Shown: piece after piece, positions 1 through 12,514 of the stretch
How the letters are laid out: each line of letters opens with the position of its first letter
Numbering within the stretch: the first letter of the stretch is position 1
DNA from: Panagrolaimus kolymaensis
Taxonomy: Eukaryota; Nematoda; Chromadorea; Rhabditida; Panagrolaimidae
Assembly: GCA_028622995.1 (NCBI GenBank)
Contig: JAJQJQ010000112.1
Coordinates: 1-64,000, forward strand
Length of the DNA stretch: 64,000 bases
Direction of reading: 5' to 3'
Program-made: the position numbers and the translations under genes
The notes under the pieces: generated by a model
Database searches by the model: none
Told to the model about the DNA's origin: nothing
Seen by the model: only the letters and a program-made list of their open reading frames with translations

Positions 1-82
1 TTTTCCTATTCTCCACTTTTGATCGAACAACTCCTACAGCCTCGATTGCACCAGCTTTTAATATACCAACAACACGATTCTA
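1..82. other. possible partial coding exon at the left edge
   Basis: The first 80 or so bases are less AT-rich than the next 1.7 kb and are open on both strands. On the minus strand an acceptor-like CCTTAG is followed by an open frame that starts NRVVGILKAG and runs off the edge. On the plus strand a frame ending in NIPTTRF-stop is also possible. The sequence cannot decide between an internal minus exon and the last codons of a plus-strand gene. Confidence 0.3.
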
Positions 83-1770
83 AGGGGTAAATTACTAATA
101 TTGGTCAGGAGTTTATATATATATATTTAAGTGTTAATTTATTTATTAAATTAATTTATTAATTATCTGCATTTTTTTGTTGCTTATTTTAAAACGTCAA
201 AACTTAATATTGTTAACTATTTTTTTCTTCTATTAAATCCAATTTATAAAATAAAATGTTTCTATAGCCAAAATTGTTCAAATTTTTTAAATTAAGTAAA
301 CATACATAAAAAAGAGTTGACGCCGAAGCAAGTTTTTGTTAACAAATTTTAACATTTTTTAATGAAAAACGTTTTTGATTTTTGGAAAAGGGCATTATAG
401 AAAAGCTTGGGCTAAAAAAAGAAGTGTTTTTTTGAATAAAATTTTCTCCAAAAAAAGTGCAAAGTAATTTATCCCATTAAGAATTGGTTTATTAAATCTA
501 TTCATATAATTATCCCCAATTTTTGGTTTATGTATGACGATGGACCAGTACCTTTTCTTTTAAAGTTAATTTCGTAGCCATAATTCCTGACTTTTGCCTT
601 CATTGAAAAAAACTAAAAACCGATATTTATTCACTGACCAATAACCAAGAATAAATGCAGTTAACATAATTTTGTCAATTTAAATTTTTTTTATTTATAT
701 GAAATTTAATTTGATTCTTAGAAAAATTCTTTGATTTTTACATATTTTCTTATGTATAAAACATAATATGTAATGTATGACAAAGAGAAATTGAATTTCA
801 TCCAATTCCAATATGTAAAGGAAAGTGACTTTATAATTAAATTTTCTTGAGGAATAAAGTTTTTTACTAACTTCTTAATTTTTAAACATATTTATTTTGT
901 TAAAATCCAAAATCGAAAAAAAATCCAGAATGAACACTTCAAAAATGAATAAAATAATACCATATTTTTAGAGTTTCAATTGGGATTATTAAATATTCAA
1001 AGTTTAATGGCTTCGCTATGATTTAAATTTTTTTATAATAAAAAAAAAGAAGAAAAATAGTTATCTTTAAATCTTTAATTGATCATACAAACACAGGGGT
1101 AAATTTGAAAATTTTTATTAAAGTACAAATCAATTCCTAAACTCAATTTCTTTATTTTTTGAAATTAAATTTGTCGATTTTTGGTTGTCGAATTATTTTT
1201 TTATAACCAAGTTACTAAACAAATAAATTTTTGTTTGGCTACTTTCCTTTTTTTACTTTCGAATTTTTAAATTCACTTTTTTGGACTTTTGCAACGCATT
1301 CAAATCAGGAACAATAATGTTTTTTTCCCTTGACTTGATATAATTTTTTTTTTCATTTTTGATTCATACTCAATAAATTTTGATTTTTATTAATAAAAAT
1401 ATTGTATTAAGATTTTACAGTTCATTTAAGCTAAATTAAGCAAAAAAATAATGACTACAGCTCTTAGTTAGTCACATAAGAAAGTGTTTATTTTTTTATT
1501 TTTTTTATTGCGTTTTCTTTGTTATGACTTCATTGGTTTGTTTTGATCAAAAACTTTCTAAACTACAAATTTTTCATATTTTTAATAAAAAAGCTAAAAA
1601 AATATTTTTTTAATTCATTTATTAATGCTTTTGTTTTTTCAGGCGTGTAAAATCCTCACAAAGCCATAAACCACTACCTACATACTTTTGTTAATTATAT
1701 TATTTTCTATAGAGTAGCTAAATCAATTTTTAAAAAGTACAGTATTTCTTTTTGTTGGTATTTTTTCTCT
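83..1770. other. AT-rich intergenic region, nothing recognised
   Basis: Low-complexity A/T-rich sequence with many homopolymer runs and no convincing open frame, RNA gene or inverted repeat. It presumably contains the upstream region of the chemoreceptor that begins at 1787. Confidence 0.5.
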
Positions 1771-1786
1771 TCAATTTAGCAAAGCC

Positions 1787-2982
1787 ATGACCCTGATATT
1801 GAAACTTTTACAATACAATGACATTTTTGCAACATCCATCGCAATTTGTGGAAATATTTTATTAATTTATTTAATTTTAACGGTAAATAAAAATAATATT
1901 AAAAAAATGAATATTATTTTATTGCCAAATTGCATCATCGATTTTCTCACTGCAATTGTAATATTAATTTCACAACCTGTAAGTTTTTTAGTTTCAAATC
2001 ATTTTTATAATTTTTTTTAGCAAACAGTGGTAATTGATAAACGAGCTTTTATTGTTATGGGAAATGGATTCCATTCAAATTATTTTAATGTTGCAAGCGT
2101 TTTGGCATGGTTTTTTGATTCGTTTTTAGCATTAACCATGAATGCTATTTGTGTTCCATTTTATATTAGATATTTAATTATTTGCAAGTAAGTATATTGA
2201 ATAAAATATGAAAAAAAAAATTTTTAAGTGAAATTTTTTTCCAGAAATATCAAATTAGAATCAAAACACGTTATTCTTCCATACATCATTTTATTTACAA
2301 GTTTTATAACAATTATTTGCATTCTTATTTGGTGTTATCCGCCAAGTTTAGAATATTATGATGAATATAAAAATGCTTTTAATAATGGATTTTGGTTGGA
2401 TGAATATAAAAATGGACCAGCTTTTGTTACAGCTGATATCGTAAGTTTATCACTTTTCAAAACATTTAAAGAGGAAATAAATTTTTTTTTACAAATTTCA
2501 GGATGGAATTCCATTTTTAGTTCTTATTGGCTGGTTTTGCCTCATTTCTGTATGTAGCTATGGAATAATTATTTATTGCAGCATAAAAATTGTTAAAACT
2601 TTACATTCGCATGCTTCAAATTATTCTCAAACTAAAATTCTTAACAAACAATTGCATAAAACTTTGACAATTCAAGTATTTTTTTTTTTCAAGCTTTTTT
2701 AGTAATGCCTATTTTTTTTAGGCGATTGGTCCTTTACTTATTTCAAATGTTCCTGTAACATTTTTAATTGCAATATTTTATTTTAAAATAGAAAATTTAA
2801 ATTTTGCATTATTTTTTAATTTTTTCTTTGGTTGGATCGTTGTTATAAATCCCATAGCTGCAATTTTAATTATTTCGCCATATCGACAAAAAGTAAAAAA
2901 ACTTATTACTTTTAATCGAACTTCAACCACCATGATTGGTACTGCTCATCCCTTTCAAATAAACGCAACACATGAGTCTTGA
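1787..2982 (+). CDS. serpentine chemoreceptor (7TM GPCR, Srd/Str-like), intact
   Basis: Five exons (1787-1978, 2021-2187, 2245-2440, 2502-2675, 2722-2982) join in frame to 329 codons. The protein is a seven-helix receptor of the nematode SR superfamily, expected in chemosensory membranes. TM1-2 lie in exon 1 (ICGNILLIYLILTV, then NCIIDFLTAI). The conserved end is FGWIVVINPIAAILI in TM7 followed by PYRQKVKKL, a layout known from Srd/Str families. Exon lengths 192/167/196/174 recur exactly in its paralogues on the other strand. An acceptor-like TTTAG at 1775-1779, 7 bases before the ATG, could be an SL trans-splice site. The ligand is unknown. It is the only + strand member of the family here. 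Confidence 0.85.
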
Positions 2983-3384
2983 GTTAATATAACCAAAACA
3001 CAAATAAGCTTGCAAGGGTTATAAACTCGCGAGTCGCGATGAAATGAAATCAAAATAAAAAAATTTCTTTTTTTAAAGCATTAAAAAATTCTCCTTAATC
3101 TAATCCCTTTTTTGCTTAGCTTATTTATTTATTTTTTCTTTGTATTTTATGCTTTCATACTAACTCAAAATAATGTTTTTTATTTAAATAAATAAATTGG
3201 AATAATATTTACTAATGTTTTTTGTTAATAATGTTTGAATCACACATGGCACGGATGTCACAAAGGTGTATTTTCATAATATTCAAATCAAAAGCTACCG
3301 AAAAAATTATAAAGCAATGGCAGATTAATGGTTTAAAATAGCTTTCCTTTTTTAAATGATTACAATTAATTTAAATTTATATTT

Positions 3385-4285
3385 TCACATTACATTACAC
3401 CATGAACAAATTGATTCATTTTCTTTTGATTCATCAATCTGACGTTGTAATTCTATGATTTTAACATTGCTTGCATCAACCTGAAATTTTATTGAATATT
3501 ATATATACGATAAAACATTCTTTAATAAAAAAGTTAGACAAAGCCTTGAATTATTAAAGCATCTTTTTTTAATTTTTTAAGATGCAAGTATCGAATGGCA
3601 GAATTTTTTCATTAGGCTTGCGTTTCATTCTCAAATAATGAGACTAAATTTTAACTTCCAAATTTTGAACCACACGAAACTCTGTCAAATAAACATACCA
3701 CTGTCGTTAATTCGTTTTTAGTTTTTTCCAGTTGATAGTTTTCATACTCCAATTGATTTTTTTCTTTATTAAACACCGATTCCTCTTCGATAACATCAGT
3801 GATTTTTTGCTTCATATTTTCTAAGTCTTGTTTATAACTCGCAGAGAGTTGTTCAACTTTAACCAATTTTTCATTAAGCTTTCCAAATTCAATCTGCTTT
3901 TGGTCGATCTAAATAATTGGTTTAGAAATTATTGGAATTTCTATTTAAACTTACTTCTCCTCGAAGTTGAACACTTTCATCTTTTTCGGATTCAAGCTTT
4001 AAAGTTAGTAAAGCAATCTAAAGAACAACAATAATATTGAAAATTTTTCTTAAAAATTTCTACTTGATTTTTTAAATCATCTTTATGGCTGCTAATAATC
4101 TTTGTTTTTTCATTTGTTTCATCAATTTTAGCTTGCAAGGCAGTAATCTGAAAATAAAAAACCATAATTTTTAATGCATTTTTAAATAATTTTTTGTTAT
4201 TTTGAAAAAAAATGTTCAAACAAATTATTACCTCTTTTTTTATTTTCGAATCGTGGTCGGATGGCTGTTCAAAAAAAGACACCAT
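3385..4285 (-). CDS. small coiled-coil protein (168 aa)
   Basis: Five exons (4285-4232, 4147-4064, 4017-3955, 3908-3699, 3480-3385) splice to a continuous 168-residue frame, all introns in phase 0. From about residue 20 to 155 the protein is charged and heptad-rich (KIDETNEKTKIISSHKDDL, LEYENYQLEKTKNELTTV), typical of a long coiled coil. It ends in a short Cys-containing tail (CSWCNVM). There is no signal peptide or membrane segment. Internal exon lengths 84, 63 and 210 are identical to those of the coiled-coil gene at 12515-13502, and the first 54 nt also match in total, so the two are paralogues. This copy lacks the C-terminal membrane tail. The function is not recognised. Confidence 0.75.
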
Positions 4286-4465
4286 TATTTATCAAATAAA
4301 TATTAAGTCTGAAAGATTGCGAAAAAATAGTTTTAAAAAATCATGACAGATAATAGTTGGATTTAAACCAAAAGGAGCTTACATAAAATAAAATAAAAAA
4401 CACTTTTATTGGCAAAAAAAATAATGCTGAATATAAAAAAAATATAAATGTTAAATGCTTTAATT

Positions 4466-7400
4466 TTATGAAGGTGGTGTACATGGAAAAATTTTAGGGT
4501 CATAGGGGTATGGCTTATTAATATTGTTTGTTGCATCATAAGTAACTTCTCGAGGGAACAATGGATTTGGGAAAATATTTTGGTAATTCTTATGAACTGC
4601 TTCAACTCTGGAATTTCCTGATGGCATTTCTGAAATTAACTCTACTCTTTGTGCAACATAAGTTTCAGTTCTTTCTATCGTTTGTCAATTCATGTAACTT
4701 ATTTATATATAAATTAATTTTAAAAAGATCAAAGAAGAGTTAGTTTTATTGGTGGGTTTTTTGAATAATTTTTTTTAAGAAATAGCCCCTTTTAATTTGA
4801 TTTTTTGTTGTATAACAACAATACTTTTTATTCCAATACAAAATAAATACTAACCATGACTGTTAATTCCTGTTGAATATCTGGTAGCTGAAGGTGATCG
4901 TGTTCTTAATGGTCGTCGATACGCTTTAGTTTTCTTAGCTTCTAAAAAAAATTTAGAGTAAAATTTAATGTAATTAGCCAGCATGAAGAAAATTTTTTAC
5001 TTCCACCAACAAATAAATCAGAAAATTTGCGATGTTGTAAATCACTTTCTACATTTTCGAAGCGGCTCAACATAACATTAGCTATTCCTCGTCGAAGTAA
5101 ATCTGGCTCATAACCCGTTTTTTTGCTTATTGCATCAAATAAACAACTATTTTTTCCACTTGCACTTATTGGTGTTCCATCAGCAAGGGTGTAATGTCCA
5201 ATAGAGGACTCATTGGCGGGACGCTCATAACGAAGTTCAATCGCTTCTTTTCCATAATATTCTGAACCAATACGAATTATTTGCTCTTCGCCACTTTCAT
5301 TGGTAGTTCGAATTAAAATTGGTTGTTCAACAACATCGGAAATATATTCAGCTTGTCGAAGATCGCCTGGTCCATCAATAGCTATATTTTCAATATAATT
5401 TACAGTTTCATGACCTTCTTGAGATTTTATATCTTTTCTTTTTATTTCTGCACTCTCCAATATTATTTCTGAATCAATAAAACTTTCACGATACTTTCCA
5501 ATATCATCCTGGACTGAAGTTGCCCATTTATTGATGGATTTAGATATTTTCATAACTGCAGCTTGTTTAGCAATGCCTGATATTTGAGAAGCAATAACAT
5601 TTGAAATTTGGTTTGATAAATCATTAAAAAATTCGCGAATCGATAAAGTTTGAGTTCTTTCATTAACTAAGTTTGGATCCTCGTTTGCTGCCTTATCTCT
5701 ATTTAGAATTTCATTAATATCAATGGAATTTTCAGTAACAATATTCGCAAGATCATTAGGTAGCGATTGACAAAATCTTTTAAATTTGGTTATAATCGTT
5801 GCAACATCAAAACCCTGAACTATTTTACTGCAAAATTTTGCTTCCGAACCTCCAACTTCGCCAATTTTATTTATAATATTCATTGTTTCTTGTTGTACTT
5901 GTTGAATAAAATCAGGATTATTATTTAATCGACCTAAGACGCGTTGAGAAAACATCGCAGAATATTTTAAATTTCCTTGTTTTTCATCACATTTTAATAA
6001 AGTTTGCAAATTTCCATCTTGGCCCATATGTTGAACAAATAGTTTATTAATTTCATTTTTTACCATGAAGGAAATTCCTTTATCAATTGTTCCAGCGCAA
6101 ACAAAGTCTATGGTTGATGATAATGCAACTTTTGAAACTTCTAATGCCACTGTACGTCCAACAGCCTTGCATGCAAGTTTTAATCCTTCGTTTGTGACAC
6201 GTGTGGCAGTACCTGTCAAAAGCTTTCCAATTCCTTTTACACCTGTTAAAATTCCCTTTGCAGCTGATTTAATTGCACCAAATCCAAATGAAGCCATTGT
6301 AATTGTTAAACTAATCGCCTTACGAATACCGTACGATGCCCAAGTTAAGTTTCGATCCATTATACCATTTTTAACGGCAAGAATCATATCACAAACGCCT
6401 TCCTAAAATCTTTATATATAGAGAAAGATTTAAAAAAATTTAATCACGATGTGATAAATGGATGATAAATGAGCTAAAGCTATTTGCAAACCTGTAATAA
6501 AGCCCATCCAATGATAGCACCAAGTCCAATGGAAAAAATTGCAGCACTTGCTCCACCAACAATTTGTAATAAGGCTGCTCCAGCAATAACACTAATAGCC
6601 CACCAATTTCTAGGTAGTTTTTCATTAACAATTACAATATGCTTAAATTGATCCTCTTTAAATTGTTCAAATTCTTTTAAATAAAGATCTTGACGTTCAC
6701 TTGGGGGTAAAACTTTTTCCAATGGTAATCCTTCAACTTTGATATCTGCTTTAGAAAATTTTAATGGTTTTAATATTCCATTTTCGATTGATTTTTTATT
6801 TCTCTGAATTTCATCCTTTTGTTTTTGTAACATATCGCGTTCTTCTGAAGAAATGGGATTTTGTTGAAGCATGGCAGAAAGATACTTCAAATCAGCATCA
6901 ACGTTTCTAAAAAGAAACGATTTTAAATTTATTTTTTTCGTAATTTCCTAATTTCTTACCTTCCAACTAAAGATTCAATATTATGTATTAAAGCAGTAAT
7001 TAAAGTAATTTGTCGCTCTAATTGAGAATGTAATGCAGTTTTTTGAATGTTAGTATTTGTTTCGGTTGTATTATTGTTTTCTGGAATTGTTACTTGGATC
7101 ATAGATTCAATATGCATCTTTTTTAATTCCAATGAGTTTTGAGCTTTTAAAAAGTAATCAATGGCTTTATCAATTGCGACCGTATTCTTAGTATTTTTCT
7201 TATAATCATCGATAGCTGAAGCACCAAGATAATAATAAGCTGAAGCGCAAAATTTTGAATCGCATTTTAATGCTTTGGTTAAATAATTTACAGCAACACT
7301 ATTTCCAGCAGTTTTTTGCATTCCAAAAGATTCCAATGCACTTCTAACTAAATCATAGGGATTAGAAATAACCAGTATTGAATTTTCAAATTGGCTAAAT

Positions 7401-10400
7401 TCATTTTTTAGAGTATCAATATTAATTTCTCTTGAAGTTCGTAAATACTTTGCAAACATCGTATCTAACGAGTTTTTTGATGAATCGGGATAATCAGTAA
7501 CATGGTTTAAAATATTTTTTCGAATCACCATATATTCTTTGAAAGTTTCATCTCGAGCTTTTGTTATTTTTACATCTTCAATGGCAGTGTCTACTGCTTC
7601 CATCGATACCGAATTACGAATCTCACGTAAAGTGGAAAAAATATTCTTTCTGGATGAACCCCGACTATCTTTTTTATCTTAAATACTCCTGTTAATTTAG
7701 AAAGAAAATTTTAAATATTTTTTACCTATGAAAGGAAGTAAAATATTTGTGGATAAATCAGATAAATTAATAATAAATTGACTTGTTCCTTTATTTCCAG
7801 TTCGAGAAGTTCGACCAATATTTTGACGTTCAATTCGATCATTTTCAGGGAGAAATGTTAAAAAAACATGTAAACCACCAGTTTCTTCAACTTCTTTTGA
7901 AGTAAGCAAATCTGTTCCTCGACCAGCGATGTTTGTTGCAACTATACATTGACCAGGTTTTATTTCTTTTTCAATGGCACTATTACCATTTCGATCGGTG
8001 TATAAAACAACGTTGCATCCATGCTCGAGTTGAATTTTCGATGCAATTTGCTCAGCGTAAAAAATATAATTTGTGATAATTAAAACCGCACGATTATTTT
8101 TTAATTTTGAAGCAGTGCTGGTTGCAATTTCATTAATCCATTGTTTTTCTGAAGCACAAAGGTAGGGCACTAATTCATAATGTCGCCTTTCTTTGAATGG
8201 AGGAATATCAACGAAATTTACGTTATAAACACTTTTCAAAAATTTTCTTGATGATTCACCACCGATTGTGCCAGTAAAACCCAAAATATTTTTTTTATAT
8301 CGAAGAAATAATGATACTTTGGACATATAATTAGTTGCCAATGCTTCAGGTTCCAAGTAACATCCATGTTTCATTTGTAAAAATTGATGAAGCCCATCAC
8401 TCCATCGCATGCTAGGATGATGAACACCTGTATTTGAGGCATCAACAACAACTACTTGACCATTTTTTAAAACATAATCAAATCCACAACGCATATTAAA
8501 CATGGCATTGATAGCTGAATCAATCCATTTTGGAAGTTGAATTTCAACATATGTTCGCATATATTCTGGAATTTCTAACTTCGGATATTCAGGTTTAACA
8601 TTAGTCGTATTTTCATAAATATTTTCATCCCAATTTGGATCACTATTTTCTTCTTCAGGAGATAAATCATCGAAGCGAAGCATTTTACGAAGATGGGAAG
8701 TGCTTGCATTTTTAGCGAAAGTTTCTACAGTTTGACTTTTTGAGAATCCTTGAAGCTCTTCTCCATCAAAATAATACCATGTTCCATCAATTTGTTTAGT
8801 TTGCGAATGAATATTTCGTATTTGTGACCATATTGCTGTATAAACTTGCAAAATATCGTTCATTCCAGGAGTTTTGGTGGATAAACGAACTGAATCATTT
8901 CTTCCATCAATCATCATGGAATCCACTTCATCAACTATAACAAGTTCAAAATTTCTTTCTAGACGAATATTTTGGTCCATAAATTCAGTTTGTAATAAAT
9001 CGGCCAGATAATCTTCCACATCGCCATAAAGAACATCTGCTTCATAAACCTCAAAATTAATTTATTTTGATTTGAAAATAAAAGTCTAAGTGTTACTTAC
9101 TTCATCTACATGCTGATATATGGATCCAGGATCTTTTCCAGTATCATTAATATGTTTTAAACGCTTTATCAACAATTCTTTTTGATTTATATTTGATATT
9201 AAATTTGTTGCATTTCCATTTGCATTATGTTGAACTTTTAAATTTAGAGCTTCATAAAAAGATTTAAGTTTTTCATATTGAGTTATTGCAAGTTCAGTTG
9301 AACTTGTGACTATATCAACTTTAACACCATTGATAGCTTCACAAATTGCAATTGCTGCTACAATAAGGGTTTTTCCTTCCCCAGTTTGAACTTGAAATAA
9401 TTGGCCAATATTTCGATTTCTAGCATCCATGGCTAATAAAATAGTTAGAATTTGAACTGGACGAAGTCGAACCCGAAAATATTCATTAATTGCATAAACC
9501 GCCGATGCAATTCTGGCATATTTTTTTGATAAAAAATGTGTACTTTTGATTTCAATGGTTCTAAATGTTGTAATTTTTTGTCGGAGTTCTGATAAGCTAT
9601 GAATTTTGTTTGTTAAGTCATTGTATTCATTCAAATATTCGTTATATGTAGCAAGTAGAGTTTGGGCTGAAAATGTTAACATTATTTTTTTAAATAATTT
9701 AAAATAAACAAGTTTACAGTTAAAATGAGTTTTATCATCAATAGAATTTACAATCATTTCAATAATTTGTGGAATAGTCAATTCGGGACACTGATCAGCA
9801 TGAAGTTTTATGAAATGTAAGTCATTTTTTACTTTATTATGAGCTATTTGAGTTGTAAGAAGAGTGCCATGTTTTAACCATGTTTCAGGGTTTTGCGGAA
9901 AATTATCAAAATTCCATTTTTCAAAGCTTATATCATATTCATAAACCAAATTAAGTAAGCTAATAAAAATCTTAACATCCTTTAAAGTTTTGATTTTTGG
10001 TAAAAGCTTTTGAAAATTTTGAAGATTCCATTTTTGTTCAGCAAACAAATTCAAAATAACCAATCCAAGATCCTCAAAAATTTTATTTGTTTTTTCCATT
10101 TTAACAACTTGGCATAATTGTTTACGCAAGCAAGTAAAAATAATATTAACATGAAGAAGACGAATGCTTTCCACCCGACCATTTAATACTTCATCCCATT
10201 CTTGATTTGTCAAAGCCGCTATTTTAAAATCATCCAACATTAAAACAAATTCCTCCATTTGTTCAATAGTCTCAAAGTTTCTTTTAAAAAAGTTCTTAAA
10301 AATTCGAATATCAGCAGACAAAAAGTTTACCATTAATTGGTTGTTTTTATAAGACGCTTGCAATTTGGCATTTACAAATGATGGAAATTTTTTCATCTGT

Positions 10401-11096
10401 AAGTTGATGTTTGCGATTATCCAATCAATTTTAGAATTCATTAATGGCGATTCATGTGTAGAGTAACAAAGGGTTTGCAAAGTTTCTTCAAATGAATTTT
10501 GAAGAAGCACAGCCGCTTCAATAACATCAGAAATGTTATGAAATATTTTGTTACGAAGTTGGAATTGTAAAAGTATATCCAAAGCGTTTCCGAGAGTTTC
10601 AATGGATACCTACAAAGAACATATTTAAATAAACTCTAGGAAAGGCTTCTTCAATAATTTGATTGATAATTGGAAACTTAATGTTTTATATGCCTACCGT
10701 ATTGTTTTTTAAGATTTTTTCTACTTCGCCATGAAGTTCGTATGCTTCATTCATAAATATTTCATCTTTTGGAGAATGGAAAGTTCTACAAAGGCACCAT
10801 AATGGCATTTCAATTTGCCATTTTTTACTTTCGGCAATTTCTAAAAATGTTAAAACTTCTGATTCCAAAGCACTCAGGTTTTTTCCATTTTTTAAAGCGC
10901 TCTTTGAAGAAGTATCGAAACCATTTTGTACGAATTCCCAAGTATGTTCTAATTCACCTGGTTTCAAGATATCTTTGAAAATTTTTCCAAGTGTTTGTGA
11001 AACTAAAAAAAAGATTAAATTTTTTATGTTCAAAAAATGTATATCTTTACCTTGAATTGGGTCCGAAGAAACCGATAATTCACGAATTGTTTTCAT
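4466..11096 (-). CDS. SecA-like ATPase fused to TPR-like, hydrophobic and OTU-like regions
   Basis: Nine exons (11096-11051, 11002-10698, 10609-9101, 9049-7726, 7677-6960, 6906-6492, 6402-5001, 4941-4855, 4674-4466) join without a stop into 2005 codons. SecA is the ATP-driven motor of bacterial and plastid preprotein export. Its hallmarks are all present: Walker A QTGEGKT near residues 525-531, DEVDSMMID near 660, RRWSDGLHQ-like MRWSDGLHQ, GFTGTIG, ATNIAGRGTD near 996 and the arginine-finger region IGRTSRTGNKGTSQF near 1031. About 500 residues with no recognised domain precede Walker A. After the motor come TPR-like helices (about 1062-1300), a glycine/alanine-rich hydrophobic stretch (about 1400-1440), a long helical region and an OTU-like segment with GHY (His near 1842) and NSCLF (Cys near 1859). 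It is not an ordinary SecA because it is twice the usual length and has introns. A horizontal origin from bacteria is inference. The SecA call is very firm; the OTU call is moderate. Confidence 0.85.
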
Positions 11097-12240
11097 TTTT
11101 AAGCCTACAAATACTGTATTAAGATTTTATTGAACTTCGTTTAATGTTTAAAATACGGGCTTAAAAAGTATAGTTTGGGAAAAAGACGCGAAAAGAATAT
11201 TAACTTGTCATAAAATTTAATTAAGATTTAGTCACCGACGACAGGACTTTTCAATCAACAACTCAAAAGGGTATTTTATAAAGATTTTTTATGCTTTATA
11301 AGTTCAAGCATACTGTAAACAACAAAAAATTTAAAATTGTTTCAAAATAATCGCATGAAAGGAAAAGAAGAAATGAAAAAAAAGAAGAAAATAATTGGAA
11401 AGGCTTCGTGCTTTGAAGAGGAAGAATAAGGTGTGGCCATTTTTTTAAGCATCTAAAAATTCAGATAAGCAAAAAAAAAAGGTGATAATCATTTTATTGA
11501 TGAAATGTTTTTTAAATCATGCATGTTTAACAAGTACATGATTATCTTCAAAACATAGTTGAAAAAAAAATATAGGTAAATTAAAATGCAGTCAAGATGC
11601 AATTTTTTTCTACCACCTCCATAAGAATAGCACACTTAAACATATATGTTCCTCCCACGATGAGGAAACATCGATCAGTAAATTTTCTTCTTTTGTTTTT
11701 TGTGTTTTTTTGGCAATCATTTTTAACTTATTTTTTTAATTAAACAAAAAGAAAAGTGAAAGAAAGGAAATCGCATTTTTTCTCTTTAGCATAAATAATT
11801 ATGTGCGTTAGTTTTTGTCGTGTTAAAATATATTACACGATAAAAAAAAATACAGAAAAAAGCGATATTGCGTCCAAATTATATTTTATGATTTTTCACA
11901 GAGATCAACATTTTCGAATATTTTTTAATTATTGCAATACAATAAAAGGTATTTTTATCGCATAAAAAGGGTTTTGCGACAAAAAATAACATGAAGAAAA
12001 AAAAAAGTTATCGTATTGAGTTGTTTCAAGATGGACAACAAAAAGCAAAAAAATAATTTTCCTTTTGACTTTATTTCATCATATTTTTTATGTATGTATA
12101 CTTGCCATTTTTTTGGTTTGTTCGCTACAGATTGGTTGATTTTTTTCATTATTCCTAAATAGTTTACTATTCAATTCTTTCTTTTATACTTTATGAATAT
12201 ATATTTTTAAATATTTTAAATTTAGGATTTACGTCCCGAC
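11097..12240. other. intergenic region upstream of the SecA-like gene
   Basis: AT-rich sequence with no convincing exon. It separates the 5' end of the minus-strand SecA-like gene from the + strand coiled-coil gene, so it should hold both promoters. No specific element was recognised apart from the MITE at its right end. Confidence 0.5.
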
Positions 12241-12423
12241 CAGTGTTCTTCCTCGCCCCCTTTTCGCACGCAGCCCCCGCCCCGCCCGACACCGCCACGA
12301 GGCGCGGGGCGGGGAAGGGGCGGTTTTTGAAAATTGTCGGGGCGAGGGCGACAATTTGAGATTCTAATACAAAAAAATAAAAGGGCGAGGCGGGGGCGTC
12401 TTTATGGATGAGGAAGAACACTG
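12241..12423. mobile_element. hAT-type MITE, GC-rich, 183 bp
   Basis: The element starts CAGTGTTCTTCCTC and ends with its exact reverse complement. It is flanked on both sides by the identical 8-bp duplication GTCCCGAC (12233-12240 and 12424-12431). CAG/CTG ends with an 8-bp target duplication are the signature of hAT transposons. It encodes no transposase, so it must be non-autonomous. The interior is strongly GC-rich (CCCCGCCCC/GGGGCGGGG runs) against a roughly 75% AT background and contains further internal inverted repeats. Confidence 0.85.
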
Positions 12424-12514
12424 GTCCCGACCTCTTTTAGCTTCTATTATAATTGCCACAAAAAATATCGGAATTTTTTATTTCATTTATACTACTTCCT
12501 TTTTTATACAAAAG

